Assembly (NCBI GenBank): GCA_030150565.1
Contig: JASLFR010000106.1
Location: 1 to 11,390 of the forward strand
Source: Cardiobacteriales bacterium
GTDB lineage: Bacteria; Pseudomonadota; Gammaproteobacteria; Cardiobacteriales; Wohlfahrtiimonadaceae
Direction: 5' to 3'
Length of the DNA: 11,390 nt
In this document: positions 6,613-11,390 of the stretch, piece by piece
Layout of the letters: every line of letters begins with the position of its first letter
Numbering within the stretch: the first letter of the stretch is position 1
Notes under the pieces: generated by a model
Database searches by the model: none
What the model was told of the DNA's origin: nothing
The model's input: the letters and a program-made list of their open reading frames with translations, nothing else
Made by a program: the position numbers and the translations under genes

Positions 6613-7570
6613 AATAGAGAACAACTTTCCCCTCCCCTTCGGGAATCTCTTGAATCAGATGGGGAACAGAGATGCCTGAGAGCTTCTGACGCAATTGACG
6701 AATGAGCGATTGAGCATCCTCTTTCTCCACCACGAAATGGCTTGTTCCCCGTGCTAAATCCATCTGATGAAGATAGTAAGGCTTAACCCCATTCTCTAAG
6801 AGCCCCTCAAAGAGTGCTTTTAACGCCTCAAAAGAGTCATTCACCCCTTTTAGAAGGACTGATTGAGAGATTAAAAGAATCCCTGCGCGCCTCAATCTTA
6901 AGAGCGCATCTGAAGCCTCCTTCCCAATTTCAGCAATATGATTGGCGTGTAGCACCATGATGATCATCGTTCCTTGCTCCATAATCGTTTCACAAAGGGA
7001 GAGGAATGTTTCATCAATTCGATCGGGATTCATAAAGGGGATACGGGTATGGATGCGAATCGTCTTAATATGGGGAATTTCAGCCAATGAATGGAGCACA
7101 CTACTAAGCCGCTGATTGGAGAGAATGAGCGGATCCCCCCCCGTTAAAATAACTTCCCACAATTCTGGATGCTCTGAAAAGTAACGATACGCATTCTGAA
7201 GCTCATCACGGCTCAACGACTCCCCCTTATTGCCAATCATCTCCTTACGGAAACAGAAGCGGCAATAGACTTCACACAATTGTGTCACCTTTAGGAGGGC
7301 TCGATTAGGGTAGCGGTGGACAACCCCCTCTACAGGAGAGTGTCGCTCATCCCCAATCGGATCATCGAGCTCTTCTGGTAAAATGGTTGCCTCAGCTTCG
7401 CTTGGGACAAATTGAGCACGAATAGGATCATCAGCCTCCTCCCCCATTCTCTGCTGCATTAAAGGGGAGATTCTGATCTGAAAATTATCCGCAATCTGCT
7501 CCATCTTTTCGGATGGCGTTACAATTTTATTTGCTATAAGATGCTCTAATTTCGTCCACGCTCTACTCAT
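6611..7570 (-). CDS. KamA-family radical SAM protein (lysine 2,3-aminomutase-like; EpmB candidate)
   Basis: Family enzymes use S-adenosylmethionine, a 4Fe-4S cluster and pyridoxal phosphate to move an amino group, e.g. lysine to beta-lysine. EpmB does this so that EpmA can modify elongation factor P. From the ATG at 7570 the protein has 319 residues. The radical SAM cysteines CEVYCRFC are at 99-106, TGGDPL at 143-148 and PYYLHQMDLARGTSHF at 264-279. A C-terminal PEGEGK holds the likely pyridoxal-phosphate lysine (K315). An acidic residue seven positions before it, aspartate in clostridial enzymes, is glutamate here. Length and lack of a C-terminal extension fit EpmB, but the ending also resembles other proteobacterial KamA-like proteins, so no symbol is given. 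An in-frame GTG at 7594 lacks a ribosome site. Neither EF-P nor EpmA is in the window. Confidence 0.87.
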   Translation of the reverse strand: MSRAWTKLEHLIANKIVTPSEKMEQIADNFQIRISPLMQQRMGEEADDPIRAQFVPSEAEATILPEELDDPIGDERHSPVEGVVHRYPNRALLKVTQLCEVYCRFCFRKEMIGNKGESLSRDELQNAYRYFSEHPELWEVILTGGDPLILSNQRLSSVLHSLAEIPHIKTIRIHTRIPFMNPDRIDETFLSLCETIMEQGTMIIMVLHANHIAEIGKEASDALLRLRRAGILLISQSVLLKGVNDSFEALKALFEGLLENGVKPYYLHQMDLARGTSHFVVEKEDAQSLIRQLRQKLSGISVPHLIQEIPEGEGKVVLY

Positions 7571-7638
7571 ATTTTTGCTCTCTTTTGCGATCACTCAACT
7601 CGTTTAAAGTGAGCTTAGTCTACCAAATTGCACCCATT

Positions 7639-8577
7639 ATGAAGAAAAAAGTAATCTGCCTTTTAGGCCCAACAGCAACGGGCAAAACAGAGAGCGCCTT
7701 TGCGCTTGCTGATCAGCTCCCTATTGATATTATCTCTGTCGATTCCGCTATGATCTATCGTGGAATGGATATTGGAACGGCAAAACCGAATCGGGAGATT
7801 TTAAAACGCTATCCCCATCAGCTCATCGATATCTGCACTCCAATTGAGCGCTACTCTGCCGTTGAGTTTAGAAAAGATGCGCGAGAAGCGATTGAAAAGA
7901 GCTTTCAAAATGGACGGATTCCACTCCTCGTTGGGGGAACTTTCCTCTACTTTAAGACGCTGCTGGAGGGGATCTCCCCTATCCCTGCAACAACGCCAGA
8001 GGTATTAGATGAGCTAAACGATCAGTTAGAGAGAGAAGGTGTAAACACTCTCTACCAAGAACTTAAAGAGGTTGACCCTGAAAGCGCCGATCGGCTCAAT
8101 CCTAATGATACTCAACGCATTACCCGAGCGCTCGCCGTCTACCGCATGAGTGGCAAGACATTGAGCCATTTCTGGAAACTCCCCAATATTGAACCGCTCC
8201 CCTATCCCACCCTCAAGCTTGGGCTCTACAATAATAATGTAGCGCTTCGTAATCGAGCAATTGAGACGCGCTATCACCAGATGATAGAAGAGGGGCTCGT
8301 TGAAGAGGTGGAGATGCTCCTACATACCTATCCAGAGCTCTCTCTCGATTACCCCTCTTTAAGAGCGGTTGGTTACCGTCAAATTTATCAATATCTTATC
8401 GATGAGCTCAATTTAGATGAGGCGATTGAGCGGGCAATTATCGCCACTCGTCAATATGCAAAACGGCAACGAACATGGCTCAGGAGCGAGAAGAATCTCA
8501 CCTCTATCGATGCTGAAAAACGGGATCATCACAATGCACTTATCGAGGTAGTATCACAATTTTTAGCAAAAGATTAG
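7639..8577 (+). CDS. miaA: tRNA dimethylallyltransferase (tRNA A37 isopentenylation)
   Basis: MiaA transfers the dimethylallyl group to adenine 37 of tRNAs that read codons starting with U, the first step to ms2i6A. The 312-residue protein has the P-loop GPTATGKT at 10-17, SVDSAMIYRGMDIGTAKP at 33-50, VGGTFLYFK at 98-106 and the C-terminal ATRQYAKRQRTWLR block. All fit a complete MiaA of usual length. I take the ATG at 7639, which starts MKKKVICLLG right before the P-loop. An in-frame TTG 54 bases earlier would add unneeded residues. No good Shine-Dalgarno sequence precedes the ATG, which is unusual here. The usual neighbours mutL and hfq are absent. Its stop overlaps that of the converging TAXI gene. 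Confidence 0.96.
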   Translation: MKKKVICLLGPTATGKTESAFALADQLPIDIISVDSAMIYRGMDIGTAKPNREILKRYPHQLIDICTPIERYSAVEFRKDAREAIEKSFQNGRIPLLVGGTFLYFKTLLEGISPIPATTPEVLDELNDQLEREGVNTLYQELKEVDPESADRLNPNDTQRITRALAVYRMSGKTLSHFWKLPNIEPLPYPTLKLGLYNNNVALRNRAIETRYHQMIEEGLVEEVEMLLHTYPELSLDYPSLRAVGYRQIYQYLIDELNLDEAIERAIIATRQYAKRQRTWLRSEKNLTSIDAEKRDHHNALIEVVSQFLAKD

Positions 8578-9539
8578 AGCGTCTCTTCTTGGTTTGATTC
8601 TTGACGCTCCTCTTCATTAGCGCTCGCTCTAAAATAGCGATCAAAATGGGGAAGCGCTAAGGAGTCGAGCTGATTTTCAGAGCGGGTAAAGTAGAGCTTC
8701 ATCTTCTCAGGGCTCATCCATGTTAAGCGGTGAGCGCTCAAATCTGCGAAAAAATTTGCTAACACTAAACCAAAAATCTGCTCGTGATACCCCTCTCTTA
8801 ACGCAACAAAATAACGCTCACTCACCCCATTGACAGAATCATCTAAACGCCAATAGTAGTTTTGTGGAATCGTCGCCTCATAAAGATAACGATTACGCTG
8901 GAAAAATTGCCTCGGAACGGAAGAGCTAAGGGGGAGCAATTTTGCATCACATGCAGTATTAAGATTTCTTACAAATGGGTCAGGATGTGTTGAGAGATGC
9001 AGGACAACATCGAGATCAAAATTACAGAACTGATCCACAAGATTAGAAGGGGTTGCAAGCGTAATATCTAGCTGCTCCTCCTTAATATTTAGCCGTTTCA
9101 AAAGTGCCCTAATCTTCTCTAAGGTCGCAACATCATCCACAATGCCGATTCGCTCTTCATCACTGAAAATCTGTTCACTCTCCCCTCTACGCCCTAGCGC
9201 AACGTAGACCTCCTCATAAATTGGGAGAATTAGACGGTGCTCACGCTCTAAATTTTGGTAAAAATTTTGCTCTGAGGTCAAGATAAGATCGTAACGGCGC
9301 TCCTCCTCGAGCTCTTCACCCCTCGATTGGCCTATCAATTCATGCTCGCAAAAATAGGAGGGGTTGATCGCCTCAAAATTGAGGCAGAAACGATCTGCAA
9401 TTTCACGATTTAAAGGGGTAGAGAGATAATATCCAATCTCTAAACGCATCCGCTCATTCTCTGGCCGTACACGCTCTTGCGCAGAGAGCGTTAAAGAGAG
9501 AGATGCAAAAAGAAGCAGAGTCGTTAACCAACGGAGCAT
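8574..9539 (-). CDS. Stand-alone periplasmic TAXI-family solute-binding protein
   Basis: The 321-residue protein starts with a typical signal peptide (MLRWLTTLLLFASLSLTLSA, cleavage about residue 20), so it should be periplasmic. The mature part resembles TAXI-type receptors of TRAP transporters: FCNFDLDVVLHLSTHPDPF (171-189) corresponds to the family's 'cdG.iDa....ghP' segment, and CDAK (197-200) plus EATIP (221-225) match its following signature. The N-terminal half is less typical and the C-terminal tail is strongly acidic. Family knowledge: TAXI proteins bind small organic acids and hand them to a TRAP membrane subunit. No such subunit lies nearby, so the ligand and even a transport role are uncertain. 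The ATG at 9539 has AAGGA eight bases ahead; an in-frame TTG 33 bases further upstream has no ribosome site. The gene overlaps miaA tail to tail by four bases. Confidence 0.75.
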   Translation of the reverse strand: MLRWLTTLLLFASLSLTLSAQERVRPENERMRLEIGYYLSTPLNREIADRFCLNFEAINPSYFCEHELIGQSRGEELEEERRYDLILTSEQNFYQNLEREHRLILPIYEEVYVALGRRGESEQIFSDEERIGIVDDVATLEKIRALLKRLNIKEEQLDITLATPSNLVDQFCNFDLDVVLHLSTHPDPFVRNLNTACDAKLLPLSSSVPRQFFQRNRYLYEATIPQNYYWRLDDSVNGVSERYFVALREGYHEQIFGLVLANFFADLSAHRLTWMSPEKMKLYFTRSENQLDSLALPHFDRYFRASANEEERQESNQEETL

Positions 9540-9601
9540 ACTATTAATCCTTATCCACCATAACGAACCCAATTATAGAAGATTCTCCCAATAAAAAAGA
9601 G

Positions 9602-9636
9602 ATAATAAAAAAGCCTCAGTGAAAACACTGAGGCTT
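9602..9636 (-). terminator. Intrinsic terminator after tRNA-Asn
   Basis: Arms at 9611-9621 and 9626-9636 form a perfect 11-base-pair stem (AAGCCTCAGTG / CACTGAGGCTT) with a four-base loop. On the minus strand a T-rich tail follows. It ends the tRNA transcript and insulates the TAXI gene. Confidence 0.92.
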
Positions 9637-9643
9637 CTAAATT

Positions 9644-9720
9644 TGGCTCCTCGACCTGGGCTCGAACCAGGGACCCCATGATTAACAGTCATGTGCTACT
9701 ACCAACTGAGCTATCGAGGA
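9644..9720 (-). tRNA. tRNA-Asn (anticodon GTT)
   Basis: The minus strand folds as a complete cloverleaf with an encoded CCA. The acceptor TCCTCGA / TCGAGGA is perfect. The anticodon stem CATGA / TCATG carries the loop CTGTTAA (anticodon GTT), the variable loop has five bases, and the T arm CCTGG / CCAGG holds TTCGAGC. The D arm is slightly unusual: only three clear pairs (GCT / AGC) and a loop one base longer than in the E. coli Asn tRNA as I recall it. It has its own promoter and terminator and appears to be a single-gene unit. Confidence 0.97.
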
Positions 9721-9733
9721 ACTAAGGATTGCT

Positions 9734-9761
9734 ATTATAGCGATCACCAAAAACCTGTCAA
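9734..9761 (-). promoter_or_regulatory. Consensus promoter of tRNA-Asn
   Basis: Minus strand: perfect TTGACA (9756-9761), 16-base spacer, perfect TATAAT (9734-9739), about 13 bases before the first base of the mature tRNA. This is the strongest promoter in the window. Confidence 0.88.
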
Positions 9762-9780
9762 CTAAAAAATCGACCCTTTT

Positions 9781-10635
9781 TTACTCACTTTCAGCATGAG
9801 CGATAAAATCGGTAGGATACTCCAATTCAACATGCTCAATAAAATTACCATGATAGGGTAAGATTTTGAAACTCAATCCATCCACCACCACTTGATCCCC
9901 CTCTTTAGGGAGAGTACCAAGCTCCCGCATAATCAATCCGCTGATCGTCTCTACATCTTCAACATCAAGATTGGTTTTAAAGACCTCATTAAAATTCTCT
10001 AAAGTGATGAGTGCGTCCACCATATAGGTTCGTTCACCGATCTGCTTCACTTTTGGCTCATCAGCGGCGATATCATGCTCATCATCAATATTCCCCACAA
10101 TCTGCTCAATGAGATCTTCAATAGTGATCAAGCCTGAGACTGAACCATACTCATCAACCACTAAAGCGATATGTGAACGGCGCGTGCGCAACTCATTGAT
10201 AAGGGCGATTACGTACTTCCCTTCAGGAACATAATCAACAGGGCGAATAATCGTACGAATATCGATATTTTGCTGACCAAAATAGGGGAGCAGATCTTTA
10301 GAGAGAAGAATACCGATAATCTCCTCATGATTCTCTGACAAAACAGGGAATCGGGAGTGCCCTGAATCGATAATGCGCTTTAAATTCTCTTCAAAGGGTG
10401 CATCAATCTCAAGCATGACCACTTTTGCCCGAGGAATCATAATATCTCTAACGGTGAGTTCAGAGCAGTTAACAATTGCTTGAATCATCTGCGCCGAATC
10501 TTCATCAATCAGATCCCGCTCTTTTACCTCTTGAACCTCTTTAAGTAGGGTGTCTAACGTCGCCTCCCGCTCCTTATCAAATCCTAAGCGTTGTAACCAC
10601 GTCTCACCCTTCCTCGACCCAGCTTCATCTGTCAT
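9781..10635 (-). CDS. corC: CorC/HlyC-family CBS-domain protein
   Basis: CorC-type proteins are cytoplasmic or membrane-associated regulators linked to Mg/Co ion homeostasis; in Salmonella CorC affects CorA-dependent efflux. The 284-residue protein has a short N-terminal helical part, then a CBS pair beginning VRDIMIPRAKV (62-72), with SGHSRFPV at 91-98 and VVDEYGSVSGLITIEDL at 159-175, leading into EQIVGNIDDEHD (177-188). A CorC_HlyC domain follows (about 193-280). No membrane DUF21 domain is present, so it is the short CorC form. The ATG has only a weak ribosome site (GAGA). In many relatives corC sits with ybeY and lnt; here it is alone, divergent from mrcB. The family assignment is firm, the exact role inferred. 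Confidence 0.93.
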   Translation of the reverse strand: MTDEAGSRKGETWLQRLGFDKEREATLDTLLKEVQEVKERDLIDEDSAQMIQAIVNCSELTVRDIMIPRAKVVMLEIDAPFEENLKRIIDSGHSRFPVLSENHEEIIGILLSKDLLPYFGQQNIDIRTIIRPVDYVPEGKYVIALINELRTRRSHIALVVDEYGSVSGLITIEDLIEQIVGNIDDEHDIAADEPKVKQIGERTYMVDALITLENFNEVFKTNLDVEDVETISGLIMRELGTLPKEGDQVVVDGLSFKILPYHGNFIEHVELEYPTDFIAHAESE

Positions 10636-10693
10636 ATTCGTCTCAATATTCCTCTACAATTTCAAACAATAAAAAGCCTGTTTCTAAGGGAGT

Positions 10694-10723
10694 ATAATAG
10701 CACTTATAAAGCGGGGGCAACAA
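10694..10723 (-). promoter_or_regulatory. Promoter of corC
   Basis: Minus strand: TTGTTG (10718-10723), 18-base spacer, then an extended -10, TGCTATTAT (10694-10702). It lies about 60 bases upstream of the corC ATG and directly abuts the mrcB -35 element on the other strand. Confidence 0.5.
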
Positions 10724-10724
10724 T

Positions 10725-10753
10725 TTCGCATTACCCTCTTTTTCATATATAAT
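10725..10753 (+). promoter_or_regulatory. Promoter of mrcB
   Basis: Plus strand: TTCGCA (10725-10730), a 17-base spacer and perfect TATAAT (10748-10753). It leaves a leader of roughly 75 bases before the ATG. The leader contains a seven-base-pair inverted repeat (ACTCTAT / ATAGAGT, 10769-10795) of unknown role. Confidence 0.6.
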
Positions 10754-10833
10754 GAGCGCTTGTTTATGACTCTATCTCGCTACCGATTATAGAGTTGAGA
10801 ATTCTTAATTGACTAAAGATAGGCTTGCTCTGT

Positions 10834-11390
10834 ATGAAACTCCTCCCCCCACGCTTGTCCCTCGGCGCTCGCATTAATCGTGCGATCCGCTATCTTTTGC
10901 GTTTGGTTATTTATGTCATCATTGGAGCTTCTCTACTTGCAATCCCATTCTTTGCTCACTTTATTGTTAAAGCAGATCGTGAGGTAACGCCTCAATTTGA
11001 GAATCGTCGCTGGGCTCTTCCCGCGCGTGTTTACGCTCGTCCGCTCGATCTTTATGTGGGTGCATTAGTCAAAAAAGAGGATATGATTTTTGAATTGGAG
11101 AATATCCACTACCGCACCACCTCACGCCTCAATCAACCTGGTACTTATCGTGTGATCGATAATACTGTTGAGGTGTATACTCGAGCCTTCGCCTATAGTG
11201 ATGGTTTTGAGCCTTCTCAAAAAATTAAAGTCACCTTTAATGGTGGAAAAATTAGCGCTGTTGAGAGTCAAGAATCCTCTGAAAAGATTACCCATATTCG
11301 TCTTGAGCCGATGTTAATCGCCTCAATCTACCCCACCCACAATGAGGATAGAATACTGCTTAAGCGGGAGGAGATTCCGCCCATCTTAAT
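10834..11390 (+). CDS. mrcB: Penicillin-binding protein 1B, N-terminal part (runs off the right edge)
   Basis: PBP1B is a bifunctional peptidoglycan synthase (glycosyltransferase plus transpeptidase) anchored in the inner membrane. The window holds 185 full codons. Visible are a basic cytoplasmic start (1-20), one membrane segment (about 21-44), then a periplasmic region with RRWALPARVYARPLDLY (58-74), which opens the UB2H domain (about 66-158) that binds the LpoB-type activator in E. coli. LEPMLIASIYPTHNEDRILL follows at 157-176, the typical lead-in to the glycosyltransferase domain. The catalytic domains lie outside the window. The start is the first ATG after an in-frame stop; the ribosome site is weak, and a TTG three codons earlier is a possible alternative. 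It is divergent from corC. Confidence 0.93.
   Translation, partial: MKLLPPRLSLGARINRAIRYLLRLVIYVIIGASLLAIPFFAHFIVKADREVTPQFENRRWALPARVYARPLDLYVGALVKKEDMIFELENIHYRTTSRLNQPGTYRVIDNTVEVYTRAFAYSDGFEPSQKIKVTFNGGKISAVESQESSEKITHIRLEPMLIASIYPTHNEDRILLKREEIPPIL

Noticed and set aside
9644..9720. tRNA-Asn as an integration site for a mobile element
   Set aside because: No integrase and no second copy of the tRNA end is visible in the window; the flanks are ordinary genes.
1..11390. CRISPR array, insertion sequence or prophage genes
   Set aside because: No regularly spaced repeats, transposase, integrase or phage structural genes were seen on either strand.

Overview
The window looks like the chromosome of a moderately AT-rich gammaproteobacterium. 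HflD, a penicillin-binding protein 1B start with a UB2H region, CorC, MiaA and an Asn tRNA all carry typical gammaproteobacterial signatures. The style of the proteins would fit a host-associated lineage such as the Cardiobacteriales / Wohlfahrtiimonas-Ignatzschineria group, but that placement is inference.

Left part (1-5600), all on the minus strand: a defence block. Read in transcription order it holds a 549-residue membrane protein with a DnaJ-like cysteine cluster (six CxxC pairs, no J domain); a promoter; a half-length specificity subunit (192 aa, one target-recognition domain); hsdM (526 aa N6-adenine methyltransferase); a full-length two-domain hsdS (401 aa) overlapping hsdM by one base; a gap of about 200 bases; and the first 31 codons of a gene that reads as hsdR, running off the left edge. 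This is a type I restriction-modification locus in the order half-S, M, S, R, with a second, half-size specificity gene and an unexplained membrane zinc-finger gene upstream.

Centre (5601-5973): a gene-free divergent region with three inverted repeats and two candidate promoters. It separates the defence block from the housekeeping genes.

Right part (5974-11390): hflD (plus) converges on a KamA-family radical SAM gene (minus), which is divergent from miaA (plus). miaA converges on, and overlaps by four bases, a stand-alone TAXI-type periplasmic solute-binding protein gene (minus). A tRNA-Asn(GTT) follows, with a near-ideal promoter and a strong terminator (minus). Then comes corC (minus), divergent from the start of mrcB (plus, cut by the right edge). 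Two of these genes serve translation accuracy (miaA, tRNA-Asn), the radical SAM gene may do so too, and two serve the envelope (corC, mrcB). They sit mostly as single-gene units in alternating orientation rather than in operons.

The most unusual parts are the DnaJ-like membrane gene next to the type I system, the extra half-S subunit, the palindrome over the DnaJ-like gene's promoter, and the solitary TAXI protein. No CRISPR array, insertion sequence, integrase or other mobile gene is visible.
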